Origin: ZC4RG20 sp963782445
GTDB taxonomy: Bacteria; Pseudomonadota; Gammaproteobacteria; Steroidobacterales; Rariloculaceae
Assembly (NCBI GenBank): GCA_963782445.1
Contig: CAWAJM010000001.1
Location: 4,154,001 to 4,218,000, forward strand
Length of the DNA stretch: 64,000 nucleotides
Direction of reading: 5' to 3'
Positions 11,391 to 22,260 of the stretch are shown here, one piece after another. Each line of letters starts with the position of its first letter. Position 1 is the stretch's first letter. The notes under the pieces were generated by a model, which did no database searches, had not been told where the DNA came from, and worked only from the letters and a program-made list of their open reading frames with translations. A program made the translations under genes and the position numbers.

Positions 11391-11448
11391 CGTCCCACGA
11401 GGGGATAAGAAAAGGGGCCGAAGACCCTCTTTCGTATCCCTATGTAGG

Positions 11449-11524
11449 TGGTGGAGCTGACCGGGATCGAACCGGTGACCCCCTGCTTGCAAAGCAGGTG
11501 CTCTCCCAGCTGAGCTACAGCCCC
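11449..11524 (-). tRNA. tRNA-Ala (anticodon TGC)
   Basis: The minus strand starts GGGGCTGTAGCTCAGCTGGG at 11524 and ends with encoded CCA at 11451-11449, 76 nt in all. The anticodon loop is CTTTGCAAG, giving TGC. A T-loop GGTTCGATC is present. It is the second tRNA in the 16S-23S spacer, the common Ile/Ala pair. Confidence 0.97.
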
Positions 11525-11544
11525 TCTCTCGCTTGTTCGTTTTC

Positions 11545-11627
11545 CGCCTGGCGGCGTTGCGGCGACTCGCTCGTTCGGTCACGCACCCAAGTGCGCTCCC
11601 TCACTCGCTCCCCGCCGCGCCTTGCCA
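11545..11627. repeat. Repeat-like insertion between the two spacer tRNAs
   Basis: The tRNA-Ile to tRNA-Ala spacer is about 274 bases, far longer than the usual few dozen. Read on the minus strand, this part begins GGCAAGGCGCGG and ends GCAACGCCGCCAGGCGG, with a small CGCAC/GTGCG hairpin between. The same outer words (GGCAAGGCGCG ... GCAACGCGGC) border the centre of the palindromic element at 28138-28303, which suggests a shared repeat family. The rest of the spacer, to 11798, shows no gene. Confidence 0.4.
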
Positions 11628-11798
11628 GTCGAAAAACGCCCGGCGCGAGAGACCGAGGCAAGTGCCGCAAGTGCTCGAGAGCTTCTTCACCCCGTTCGAC
11701 AGAAGCGTGGGCGTGCCAGAATCGTGCTGATCGAGGCGCGTTCTGGCGAAGTTTGCGCAAGCAAATGAGCCAGGACGCAACGAAGAGCAGCGCGATTC

Positions 11799-11875
<77 letters not shown>

Positions 11876-11944
11876 ATACGAACAGCACGAACCTGCGGCT
11901 CAGCGTCGGCTTGGGCGCAGGCTCACGGCACCGGCCCGGCACCG

Positions 11945-13650
<1,706 letters not shown>

Positions 13651-13654
13651 TTGA

Positions 13655-13666
13655 ATTTTTAAAGAG
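13655..13666 (-). promoter_or_regulatory. boxA antitermination site in the rRNA leader
   Basis: The minus strand reads GCTCTTTAAAAA, matching the boxA core TGCTCTTTA. It lies between the promoter and the 16S processing arm, as in other rRNA leaders. Confidence 0.75.
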
Positions 13667-13700
13667 CGCGCCCGAGAGGTAACTTCCGGGCAGACCGAGA

Positions 13701-13750
13701 ATCTTAACCTCGGCTCCTCGGGGCTGACAAGTACTCGCGGAATTTTTTGT
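13701..13750 (-). promoter_or_regulatory. rRNA operon promoter with UP-like A/T tract
   Basis: On the minus strand TTGTCA (13730-13725) is a -35 hexamer. Eighteen bases later TAAGAT (13706-13701) is a plausible -10. An A-rich run (ACAAAAAATT, about 13741-13750) sits at the distance of an UP element. It is the only good sigma-70 match upstream of the boxA site. Confidence 0.6.
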
Positions 13751-14002
13751 CCCGGGAGTGGACTCGCGTCCGTCGGAGAGGCGGCATTATAGGCACTCGT
13801 TCGAGGAACGCAAGCGCTACTTTTCAGCCCGTCGAAGTCCGTGCATCGAGTCGCGCAGCGCGCGCCGACGAGCAGCGCCGGACGGCCTCGAAACCGCTTT
13901 CGAGCGCCACCGGAAAGGCTGCCGACGAGCTACGCGAACCCGGCCCCGAATGCGTGCCGCGACGAACTGAGACCAGCGCCTCAGGCTCGAGTTCCGGGTG
14001 CG
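13751..14002. other. Gap between rRNA promoter and tyrS: no gene seen
   Basis: This stretch holds short open frames only, with no start/ribosome-site pair or family resemblance. It could contain Fis-type activator sites for the rRNA promoter, but I could not identify one by eye. Both neighbours are on the minus strand, so it also covers the tyrS 3' untranslated region. Confidence 0.5.
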
Positions 14003-15214
14003 CTACCCCTCCGCCGCGAGCGCGATCCGGGCGAAGCGCCGGCGTCCGACCTGAATGACGTGCGTTCCGCCGGCCTCGAGCTTCAGCGCGCGGTCTTCGA
14101 TGCGTTCGCCGTCGACGCGCACCGCGCCCTGGTCGACGAGCCGCAGCGCCTCGGATGTGCTCGACACGAGCCCGGCCGCCTTGAGCAGGTAGCCGATGCC
14201 GAGCCCGCCGGCGGGTACCGGCAGTGTCTGCGTCGGCAAGTCCTCCGGCAGCGCCCGGTCGCGATGCAGCGCGAGGAACCGCTCTTCTGCTCGCTCGGCC
14301 TCGGCCGCGTCATGAAAGCGCGCGACGATCTCCTTGCCGAGAAGGAATTTGATGTCGCGCGGGTTACGGCCGCCCTCCGCCTCGCGCCGCAGGCGCCGAA
14401 TTTCGCTCAACGGCCGAAAGCTTAGAAGCTCGAAGTATCGCCACATGAGCTCGTCCGAGATGCTCATGATCTTGCCGAACATCTCGTCTGCGGGCTCGGT
14501 GATGCCGACATAGTTGCCGAGCGACTTCGACATCTTGTTAACGCCGTCGAGACCCTCCAGCAGCGGCATCGTCATGACGATCTGCGGCTTCTGGCCGTAG
14601 GCCTGCTGCAGCTGCCGGCCGACGAGCAGATTGAATTTCTGGTCCGTGCCCCCGAGCTCGACATCGGCCTCGAGCGCCACGGAGTCGTAGCCCTGCACGA
14701 GCGGATAAAGGAATTCGTGCACGGAGATGGGCTGGCCCGACGTATAGCGCTTATGAAAGTCGTCCCGCTCGAGCATGCGCGCAACCGTGTGCTTGGCTGC
14801 GAGCTCGATCATGCCGACCGCGTCCATTTCGGCCATCCAGCGCGAGTTGAACTCGAGCCGCGTGCGCTCGGCATCTAGGATCTTGAACACCTGCGCGGCG
14901 TAGGTCCGCGCATTGGCCTCGACTTCCTCGCGCGTCAGCGCGGGCCGCGTCGCCGACTTGCCGCTCGGGTCGCCGATCATGCCCGTGAAGTCGCCGATCA
15001 GGAAGATGACCTCGTGCCCGAGATCTTGGAAGCGGCGCATCTTATTGAGCAGCACGGTATGGCCGAGGTGGAGATCCGGCGCCGTGGGGTCGAAGCCGGC
15101 CTTGACGCGCAGCGGCCGCCGCGCCTCGAGGCGCGCCTTGAGCTCGCTTTCCACCAGCACCTCGTGTGCGCCTCGCCCGAGCTCGGCCAGCTGTTCTGCG
15201 ACGGAATCCATCAT
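14003..15214 (-). CDS. tyrS: Tyrosyl-tRNA synthetase
   Basis: A 403-residue class I aminoacyl-tRNA synthetase that charges tRNA-Tyr. The HIGH-type signature HLGH is at about residues 48-51, preceded by GFDPTAPDLHLG. A tyrosine-binding stretch VQGYDSVALEADVELGGTDQKFN follows, and the KMSKS loop is at about 229-233 (VNKMSKSLGN). The C-terminal S4 RNA-binding domain covers about 335-400. The compact insertion pattern is that of the TyrZ/beta-type enzyme common in Pseudomonas. Two ATGs occur in tandem, and either may start translation. It is divergent from the M23 peptidase gene, as in Pseudomonas. Confidence 0.96.
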   Translation of the reverse strand: MMDSVAEQLAELGRGAHEVLVESELKARLEARRPLRVKAGFDPTAPDLHLGHTVLLNKMRRFQDLGHEVIFLIGDFTGMIGDPSGKSATRPALTREEVEANARTYAAQVFKILDAERTRLEFNSRWMAEMDAVGMIELAAKHTVARMLERDDFHKRYTSGQPISVHEFLYPLVQGYDSVALEADVELGGTDQKFNLLVGRQLQQAYGQKPQIVMTMPLLEGLDGVNKMSKSLGNYVGITEPADEMFGKIMSISDELMWRYFELLSFRPLSEIRRLRREAEGGRNPRDIKFLLGKEIVARFHDAAEAERAEERFLALHRDRALPEDLPTQTLPVPAGGLGIGYLLKAAGLVSSTSEALRLVDQGAVRVDGERIEDRALKLEAGGTHVIQVGRRRFARIALAAEG

Positions 15215-15463
15215 CCTCGCCTATGCAACGATGCTAGGCTCCGTGCCCGTCGTGGGCCCGCAGCCCGAAAGGGAGCGAAGGATAGACCAAGCGGCCGCGC
15301 CCGTCGACGCAGGCGACTGCGCAGACACGGGTCGCGCGCGCCGCCGGCCGCTCGCAAGGCCTCGGTGCAGCAGTATCCGCTAGGATACTGACTTTTAAGA
15401 CAATGTTTTGACCCTCCCGGAGCCGCCGGTTACATTACAGGCCGGTTGGACATAAGGTGCGCG

Positions 15464-17056
15464 GTGAAGCCTTACCGAGGTGGCGTTCGCCACGATTACA
15501 AAGACAGCTTCCTCGATGGACCGTGCCGCGGCCGTGCGCCGTGGCTCGCGGCCTGGGCGGGGCTTCTGCGGCTGCGTGCGCAGCGCCACTGGTCCTGGTT
15601 CGCGGCCGGGCTCGCGGCGCCGCTCGTTGCGGTGACGCTCGTCCTGCTCGTTCGCCGCCTCGAGCGGGCGCCTGCGCCGAACGCGCCCCAGACCCCGGTC
15701 GCGGCCGCCACGCGCACCGCCGCCGACGTACCGCCGCCCGGGGCCGCCGGACCGGCGGGCGGCCCGGCTGCGGCCGACGGTACCGACACGGGCCCCGCTC
15801 CCGGCGCGGCCAACGATCCCGTCGCCGCCCCACAGGCCGGCGGCGAGTCCGCGGGCAGGGCCGGACCGGCGGCCGGGACGACCCTGCTGGCAACGGCCGC
15901 CGAAGGCCCGGGCACCGGCGCAGCCGCCGCCCTGGGCGGCGTCGCGCAGAAAGCAGCCGCCGTGCTCGATCTCGTCGTCAAGAAAGGCGATTCGCTCGAA
16001 CGGCTGTTTCGCCGCAATAATCTGAGCCTCGGGGACCTCGCCGCCATAGTCCAGCTCCCGAACGTCGCCGAGTACCTCAAGATGCTGCGGCCCGGCGATT
16101 CCATCGAGATCGCCCACGACGGCCAGCGCGTGCTCGGCCTCACGCGCGAGCTCGACGATATCAAGCTCATCAAGATCACGCGCGGCGACGACGGCTATAA
16201 GGCCAAGGAAATCCAGCGCCCCGTCGACTTGCGCGAAACGCACGCCCACGGGGTCATCAAGACCTCGCTGTTCGACGCGGGCTCGGACGCCGGCATCTCC
16301 GACGCGCTGATCATGGCGATGGCCGGCATCTTCCAGTGGGACATCGACTTCATCCAGGACGTTCGCGAGGGCGATACGTTCACGGTGATCTACCAGCAGC
16401 AGTGGCGCGACGGCATGAAGCTCGGCGACGGGCCGCTGCTCGCGGCCGAATTCGTGAACCAGGGCCACGCCTACCGCGCGGTGCGCTATACGGACCCGAC
16501 CGGCCATGGGGACTACTACACGCGCGACGGCCACAGCCTGCGCAAGGCCTTCATCCGAGCGCCGGTCGACTTCACGCGCATCAGCTCGAAATTCGACCTG
16601 CACCGCTACCATCCGATCCTGCACCGCTTCCGCGCACACAAGGGCGTGGACTACGCCGCGCCCATCGGCACCCCGGTCCACGCAGCCGGCGACGGCAAGG
16701 TGATCTTCCGAGGCCGGAAAGGCGGCTACGGCAACGTCGTGATCCTGCAGCACGGCGGCAACATCACGACGCTGTACGGTCACCTTTCGAGGTTCGGTAA
16801 GTACAAGCTCGGCAGCCGCGTGAAGCAGGGCGACATCATCGCTTACGTGGGCATGACGGGGCTCGCGACGGGCCCGCATCTGCATTACGAGTACCGCGTC
16901 AACGGCGTGCACCGCAACCCGCGCACGGTGCCGTTGCCGCCGGCCGACCCGGTGCCGGCGCAGTATCGCGCCGACTTCGATAAGCGCACGGCCCCGCTCT
17001 GGCACGAGCTCGACGGGCTCGACGCAGCGGCCGAGGTCAGGACTGCATCGAATTGA
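15464..17056 (+). CDS. Murein DD-endopeptidase-type M23 metallopeptidase (MepM-like)
   Basis: A 530-residue membrane-anchored cell-wall hydrolase. TM near residues 35-58, an Ala/Pro/Gly-rich linker to about 160, and an OapA/LysM-like domain (VVKKGDSLERLFRRNN) at about 165-240. The C-terminal LytM/M23 domain has zinc ligands in HKGVDYAAPIGTPV and in GPHLHYEYR (HxH) near residue 475. It should cleave D-Ala-mDAP cross-links in the periplasm during growth. The GTG at 15464 has AAGG six bases upstream; a TTG at 15446 is an in-frame alternative. It is followed 67 bases later by anmK, the same order as in Pseudomonas. Confidence 0.92.
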   Translation: MKPYRGGVRHDYKDSFLDGPCRGRAPWLAAWAGLLRLRAQRHWSWFAAGLAAPLVAVTLVLLVRRLERAPAPNAPQTPVAAATRTAADVPPPGAAGPAGGPAAADGTDTGPAPGAANDPVAAPQAGGESAGRAGPAAGTTLLATAAEGPGTGAAAALGGVAQKAAAVLDLVVKKGDSLERLFRRNNLSLGDLAAIVQLPNVAEYLKMLRPGDSIEIAHDGQRVLGLTRELDDIKLIKITRGDDGYKAKEIQRPVDLRETHAHGVIKTSLFDAGSDAGISDALIMAMAGIFQWDIDFIQDVREGDTFTVIYQQQWRDGMKLGDGPLLAAEFVNQGHAYRAVRYTDPTGHGDYYTRDGHSLRKAFIRAPVDFTRISSKFDLHRYHPILHRFRAHKGVDYAAPIGTPVHAAGDGKVIFRGRKGGYGNVVILQHGGNITTLYGHLSRFGKYKLGSRVKQGDIIAYVGMTGLATGPHLHYEYRVNGVHRNPRTVPLPPADPVPAQYRADFDKRTAPLWHELDGLDAAAEVRTASN

Positions 17057-17123
17057 ATTGAAGCCCCGCGCCGGCCGCGCGCCGGGCCACCGGACCTGAC
17101 CAAGCGCCGTAAAGGGAAACGCC

Positions 17124-18272
17124 ATGCCGGAGCGATACGTCGGACTCATCTCGGGCACGAGCGTCGACGGCGTCGACGCCGTGTTGCTCGACCTCGAAGG
17201 GGGCAGCCCGTCCGTCGTGGCCGCGGCGACGACGCCCTATCCCGCGGACCTGGCGGCGCGCGTCGGCGCACTCATCGACGCACCGCAGACCTCGCTGCGC
17301 GACCTCGGCCGGCTCGATGCGGCGCTCGGCGCGTTCTTCGCCGACTGCGCGCTCGCCGTCGTCGCCTCCGCAGGGCTCACGCCCGCCGCCGTCGAAGCCA
17401 TCGGCCATCACGGCCAGACCGTGTATCACGAACCCGTGCCGCCGGAACCCTTCACGCTGCAGCTCGGCGATCCCAACGTCGTGGCCGCGCGCACCGGCAT
17501 CACGACCGTCGCCGATTTTCGCCGTCTCGACGTCGCGCTCGGCGGCCAGGGCGCGCCGCTCGTCTGTGCGTTCCATGCCGCGAGCTTCGCCGCCGCAAAC
17601 GAGGCGCGCGTGGTGCTGAACCTCGGCGGCATCGCAAACATCACCGTGCTGCGCCCGGAGGCCGCGGTGACGGGCTTCGACACTGGGCCGAGCAACACGC
17701 TGCTCGACCGCTGGGCCGAGCGGCACCTGGGCCGGCGTTACGACGCGGACGGGGCCTGGGCCGCGAGCGGCGTACCCGACGAGGGGCTGCTCGAGCGTCT
17801 GCTCGACGAACCCTACTTCCGGGCCCCGGCACCGAAATCGACTGGGCGCGAGCTCTTCAACTCCGGCTGGCTCGACGCCCGGCTCGGCGCGCTCGGCCGT
17901 GCCGTCGCACCCGTCGACGTACAGGCCACGCTCGCGGAGCTCACGGCCAGAACGGTCGCGGCCGCCATCGAGCAGGCGGCCCCCGATTGCGCCCGCGTCG
18001 TCGTCTGCGGCGGCGGGGCCCACAACGGGGACCTGCTGGCGCGGCTCGGGCGCGCGACGGGTCTCGGCATCGAGCGCACGGACGCCTACGGGGTCGGCGC
18101 CGACTGGGTCGAGGGCGCGGCCTTCGCCTGGCTCGCCCGCGCCCGGCTCAAAGGCGAGCCCGGCAACGTGCCCACCGTGACCGGGGCCCGCCAAGCCGCA
18201 ATACTCGGCGGCGTATACTCGGGGCCATCGCCTCATGCACGCGAGCAGCGCCTCGGCCAGTGGACACCCTGA
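17124..18272 (+). CDS. anmK: Anhydro-N-acetylmuramic acid kinase
   Basis: A 382-residue cytosolic kinase of the ASKHA fold that opens and phosphorylates 1,6-anhydroMurNAc to MurNAc-6-P, recycling peptidoglycan sugars. It shows the phosphate-1 loop GLISGTSVDGVDA at residues 7-19, catalytic Asp in NLGGIANITVL/FDTGPSN, and VVCGGGAHN near residue 295. The length matches the family. It works downstream of AmpD, present here at 33357, which frees the anhydro-sugar. It overlaps the GTG start of ppk1 by 13 bases. Confidence 0.96.
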   Translation: MPERYVGLISGTSVDGVDAVLLDLEGGSPSVVAAATTPYPADLAARVGALIDAPQTSLRDLGRLDAALGAFFADCALAVVASAGLTPAAVEAIGHHGQTVYHEPVPPEPFTLQLGDPNVVAARTGITTVADFRRLDVALGGQGAPLVCAFHAASFAAANEARVVLNLGGIANITVLRPEAAVTGFDTGPSNTLLDRWAERHLGRRYDADGAWAASGVPDEGLLERLLDEPYFRAPAPKSTGRELFNSGWLDARLGALGRAVAPVDVQATLAELTARTVAAAIEQAAPDCARVVVCGGGAHNGDLLARLGRATGLGIERTDAYGVGADWVEGAAFAWLARARLKGEPGNVPTVTGARQAAILGGVYSGPSPHAREQRLGQWTP

Positions 18273-20335
18273 ACCTCAGACTCCCGGACTACTACATCAA
18301 CCGCGAGCTCTCGCAGCTCGAGTTCAACCGGCGCGTGCTCGAGCAAGCCAAGGACCCGCGCGTGCCGCTGCTCGAGCGGCTCAAGTTTCTCTGCATCTCC
18401 TCGACGAACCTCGACGAGTTCTTCGAGATCCGCGTCGCGGGGCTCAAGCAGCGCGTCGAGGTCAGCTCCGCGCCGGCCGGCCCCGACAACCTGACGCCGG
18501 CCGAGGCGCTGCGGCGCATCGCCGAGACGACGGCCGGCATCGTCGCCGAGCAGTACCGCGTGCTCAACGAGGAGCTCATCCCGGCGCTGCGCGGCGAAGG
18601 CATCCGCTTCGTGCGCCGCGACGAATGGACCGAGACCCAGCGCAACTGGCTCGAGCAGTACCTGCATGCCGAGATCGTACCCGTCCTGAGCCCGACGACG
18701 CTCGATCCCACGCGGCCGATTCCGCGCATTCTCAATAAGAGCCTGAACTTCATCGTGAGCCTGCACGGCCGCGACGCTTTCGGCCGGCCCTGCCACCGCG
18801 CGATCGTGCAGGCACCGCGCTCGCTGCCGCGGCTCATCCAGCTCCCCGAGGCGCTCGTGAACTCGGGCGAGACGAGCTTCGTGTTCCTGTCGTCCGTGAT
18901 CCACGCCTTCGTCGGCCAGCTGTTCACCGGCATGGAGATCGACGGCTGCTATCAGTTCCGCGTCACGCGCAACAGCGATCTTTACGTCGACGACGAGGAC
19001 GTCGACGACCTCATGCGTGCGCTCGAAGGCGAGCTCTTCGAGAGCCGCTACGGGGCGGCCGTGCGCCTCGAGACGGCGCACGACTGCACGGAAGAGCTCT
19101 CGGAATACCTGCTCAAGCACTTCCATCTGACTGGCAGCGACCTCTACCGCGTCTCAGGTCCCGTGAACCTGAATCGCCTGCTGGCCGTCTACGACCTCGT
19201 CGACCGCGACGACCTCAAGTACCCGCCGTTCACGCCGGGAATCCCCAAAGAGCTCGTCACCGTGAACCCGTTCGAGGCCATCGCCAAGCGCGACATCCTG
19301 CTGCATCACCCCTACGAGTCGTTCAGCCCGGTCATGGACTTCGTCTACCGCGCCGCGACCGATCCGAACGTGCTCGCGATCAAGCAGACGCTGTACCGGA
19401 CGACGCCGGATTCGCAGCTCGTCGAGAGCCTCGTCTCCGCGGCCAAGGCGGGCAAGGAGGTCACGGCCATGATCGAGCTGCGCGCGCGCTTCGACGAGGC
19501 CGCGAACATCGAGCTCGCGAGCCGCCTGCAGGAAGCCGGCGCCCACGTGGTCTACGGGGTCGTGGGCTACAAGACGCACTGCAAGATGACGCTCGTCGTA
19601 CGGCGCGAGAAGGGCCGGCTGCGCCGCTACGTGCACCTCGGCACGGGCAACTACCACCCGAAAACGGCGCGCTCGTATACCGACTACGGCCTGTTCTCGG
19701 CCAGCGAGCTGCTCGGCGAGGACGTGCACCAGGTCTTCATGCAGCTCACGAGTCTCATGCGCACGCGCGACCTCAAGCTGCTCTCGCAATCACCGTTCCA
19801 CCTGCACGAGCGGCTCATGAGCATGATCCAGCGCGAGACCCGCAGCGCCGCGAGCGGCGGCACGGGCCATATCATTGCGAAAATCAATGCGCTCGTGGAG
19901 CCGGAGGTGATCCGGGCGCTTTACGAGGCCTCGCTGGCCGGGGTCCGCGTCGACCTCATCGTGCGCGGCATCTGCTGCCTGCGTGCGGGGCTGCCCGGGG
20001 TTTCCGAGAACATCCACGTCCGCTCGATCGTCGGCCGCTTCCTCGAGCATTCGCGCGTCTACTATTTCCGCAACGGCGGCGAGGAGGAAGTCTACTGCGC
20101 GAGCGCGGACTGGATGGACCGCAACTTCTTCCGGCGCATCGAGGTCATGTTCCCGATTCTCGATCCGCGCCTGAAAACCCGGCTGATCTCCGACCTCGCG
20201 ACCTATCTCGAGGACAACACGCAGGCCTGGGCGCTCGAGCCCGACGGCCGCTACCGGCTGCTCGAGCGCCGCGACGACGACCCGCCTGTCGCGGCCCAGA
20301 GCCGCCTGCTGAGTCAGCTCGCCGAGGCGTCCTGA
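18260..20335 (+). CDS. ppk1: Polyphosphate kinase 1
   Basis: A 691-residue enzyme that polymerises the gamma-phosphate of ATP into polyphosphate, reversibly. The N-terminal domain begins YINRELSQLEFNRRVLEQA, typical of PPK1. The autophosphorylated histidine is in YVHLGTGNYHPKTARSYTD at about residue 460, and the second phosphate-binding His/Arg region is near ICCLRAGLPG. The GTG start at 18260 is the only in-frame codon giving the family N-terminus. A TATACT hexamer at about 18212 inside anmK might give it its own promoter. Its 3' end overlaps the ppx gene on the other strand by 22 bases. Confidence 0.96.
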   Translation: MDTLNLRLPDYYINRELSQLEFNRRVLEQAKDPRVPLLERLKFLCISSTNLDEFFEIRVAGLKQRVEVSSAPAGPDNLTPAEALRRIAETTAGIVAEQYRVLNEELIPALRGEGIRFVRRDEWTETQRNWLEQYLHAEIVPVLSPTTLDPTRPIPRILNKSLNFIVSLHGRDAFGRPCHRAIVQAPRSLPRLIQLPEALVNSGETSFVFLSSVIHAFVGQLFTGMEIDGCYQFRVTRNSDLYVDDEDVDDLMRALEGELFESRYGAAVRLETAHDCTEELSEYLLKHFHLTGSDLYRVSGPVNLNRLLAVYDLVDRDDLKYPPFTPGIPKELVTVNPFEAIAKRDILLHHPYESFSPVMDFVYRAATDPNVLAIKQTLYRTTPDSQLVESLVSAAKAGKEVTAMIELRARFDEAANIELASRLQEAGAHVVYGVVGYKTHCKMTLVVRREKGRLRRYVHLGTGNYHPKTARSYTDYGLFSASELLGEDVHQVFMQLTSLMRTRDLKLLSQSPFHLHERLMSMIQRETRSAASGGTGHIIAKINALVEPEVIRALYEASLAGVRVDLIVRGICCLRAGLPGVSENIHVRSIVGRFLEHSRVYYFRNGGEEEVYCASADWMDRNFFRRIEVMFPILDPRLKTRLISDLATYLEDNTQAWALEPDGRYRLLERRDDDPPVAAQSRLLSQLAEAS

Positions 20336-21819
20336 GGCATCTCGAGCGTCGCGACCTTGAGCTCGAAGCCGCGCGCCTCGAGCCAGACCTGCTCCTGCTC
20401 GAGATCCGCCTCCGTCAGCGGATTGTCCGCATACCAGCGCGCCGGCAGGCGCAGCTCGAGCGAGCTCGGCCCCGGCGTGGCCTCGAGCGGCGGCAGATCG
20501 ACGGGACCGCGGCCGCGGTTCAGCAACACGGCGAGCCGGAGCAGCACCACAAGCCGGAACGTCGGCGTGCGCCAGCTCGTCGGCAGCTTATCGAGATCGA
20601 GGGTATCGAGCTTGCGGCGATGAAAGCCGACGAGCGTCGCGATCAGCTGCTGCTCGAGGCGCGCGAAGCCGGGCAGATCCGCGTTCGCGAGCAGATAGCC
20701 GCCGTGCTGATGATACTTGGAGTGAGCGATATCGAGGCCCACCTCGTGCAGGCGTGCGGCCCACTCGAGCAGCTGCCGATAGCGCTCGTCGTCGAGCCCC
20801 CAGTCCGCACGCACGCGCTCGAACAGCGCCTCGGCCGTCGTCTCGACGCGCTGGGCCTGTTCCGCGTCGACGTGGTAGCGCTTTTGCACGGCCCGGATCG
20901 TGCGCTCGCGCGCGTCTTCGTGATGCAGCCGCCCGAGCATGTCGTAGAGCAGGCCCTCGCGTAGCGCGCCGTCGCTGACCTCCATCTGCGCGAGGCCGAG
21001 GTTCGCCATGACCTCGACTAGAATCGCGATGCCGCCCGGAAAGACCGGCGCGCGCTCGGCATTGAGTCCGGGCAAGCGCACGGCTTCGATGCGGCGCGCC
21101 TGCGCGAGCTGCTCAATGAGTGTCTCGAGCGCGCGCACGCTGATGCCCCGATCGACGAGGCCCAGCTCGTGCGCGACGGCCCCCGCCGCGCGGATCGTGC
21201 CCGAGCTGCCCGCCGCCTGCGCCCAACCGGCCCTGCGAAAGGCCGCCGTGACGGGCCGAAGCTCGAGCCGCACGGCCATGCGCGCGCGGTCGAAACGCTT
21301 GCGGCTGAGCCGGCCATCGCCGAAGCAGCGCCGGCTGAGCTCGACGCAGCCGATCGTCAGGCTCTCGAGCTGCTGCGGCTCGTAGTCGCGGCCGATGATG
21401 AGCTCCGTGCTGCCGCCGCCGATATCCACGACGAACGTATTGCCGTCGACGCGGTCGACGTGATGGGAGACCCCCAGGTAGATGAGCCGCGCCTCCTCCA
21501 TGCCCGAGATGACTTCGACGGGGTGGCCGAGCGCCTGCTCGGCCGCGGCCAGGAAGATCTCCGAGTTGCGGGCGCGCCGCAGCGTGCTCGTGCCGACGAC
21601 CCGCACGCGGCTCGCGTCCATGTCGCGCAGCCGCTGCCCGAAACGCCGCAGACAGGCGAGCGCGCGGTCCTGGCTCGCGCTGTCGAGATAGCCGTAGGGC
21701 GTGAGCCCGGAGGCGAGCCGCACCATCTCCCGGAGCCGGTCGACGATCGCGAGCTGCCCGTGCTGCAGGCGCGCGACGACCATGTGGAAGCTGTTCGAGC
21801 CGAGGTCGACGGCCGCCAT
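20314..21819 (-). CDS. ppx: Exopolyphosphatase (Ppx/GppA family)
   Basis: A 501-residue protein of the ASKHA fold. Phosphate-1 motif AAVDLGSNSFHMVVA is at residues 2-16, phosphate-2 motif VVDIGGGSTEL near 145, and a Glu in SGMEEARLIY. A C-terminal HD-like helical domain has HEVGLDIAHSKYHQHGGYL near residue 355. Members hydrolyse terminal phosphates from polyphosphate (Ppx) or pppGpp (GppA); proximity to ppk1 favours Ppx. The ATG at 21819 is the first possible start, and the N-terminus is a few residues shorter than usual. It is convergent with ppk1, with overlapping 3' ends. Confidence 0.93.
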   Translation of the reverse strand: MAAVDLGSNSFHMVVARLQHGQLAIVDRLREMVRLASGLTPYGYLDSASQDRALACLRRFGQRLRDMDASRVRVVGTSTLRRARNSEIFLAAAEQALGHPVEVISGMEEARLIYLGVSHHVDRVDGNTFVVDIGGGSTELIIGRDYEPQQLESLTIGCVELSRRCFGDGRLSRKRFDRARMAVRLELRPVTAAFRRAGWAQAAGSSGTIRAAGAVAHELGLVDRGISVRALETLIEQLAQARRIEAVRLPGLNAERAPVFPGGIAILVEVMANLGLAQMEVSDGALREGLLYDMLGRLHHEDARERTIRAVQKRYHVDAEQAQRVETTAEALFERVRADWGLDDERYRQLLEWAARLHEVGLDIAHSKYHQHGGYLLANADLPGFARLEQQLIATLVGFHRRKLDTLDLDKLPTSWRTPTFRLVVLLRLAVLLNRGRGPVDLPPLEATPGPSSLELRLPARWYADNPLTEADLEQEQVWLEARGFELKVATLEMPQDASAS

Positions 21820-21889
21820 GACCTCGGGCCGGCCTGGCGCGAATGCGGGCTCGCTCTCGGTCGAAGCTTCGATGGGAAACGGAAGTTCG

Positions 21890-22246
21890 CTAGACGGAGA
21901 AGGACGAGCCGCAGCCGCAGGTCGTCGTCGCGTTCGGGTTACGAATGATGAACTGCGCGCCCGAGAGGTCCTCGCGAAAATCGATCTCGGCCCCCATAAG
22001 GTACTGGACGCTCATGGGATCGACGAGCAGCGTGACCCCGTCCTTGCGGATCTCGGTGTCGCCCTCCTGGGTTTCCTCGTCGAACGTAAAGCCGTACTGG
22101 AAGCCGGAGCAGCCCCCGCCTTGGATATAGACGCGCAGCTTCAGCGCCGCGTTGCCCTCGTCCTGGATCAGCTGCCCGACCTTGCGTGCGGCGGCATCGG
22201 TGAAATTCAGCGGCGGCGCTTCGTCCGCCCATTGCGGTTCGCTCAT
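21890..22246 (-). CDS. erpA: Iron-sulfur cluster insertion protein ErpA
   Basis: A 118-residue A-type carrier that delivers Fe-S clusters to apoproteins, essential for isoprenoid enzymes and respiration in many bacteria. The three cluster cysteines are visible in QGGGCSGFQYGF and in the C-terminal TCGCGSSFSV. The start at 22246 (MSEPQ) was chosen because GGAGAGGA lies at good spacing before it; an ATG six codons upstream overlaps the bactofilin stop. The gene follows bactofilin on the same strand and is probably co-transcribed. Confidence 0.95.
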   Translation of the reverse strand: MSEPQWADEAPPLNFTDAAARKVGQLIQDEGNAALKLRVYIQGGGCSGFQYGFTFDEETQEGDTEIRKDGVTLLVDPMSVQYLMGAEIDFREDLSGAQFIIRNPNATTTCGCGSSFSV

Positions 22247-22260
22247 ATCGTCCTCTCCGG

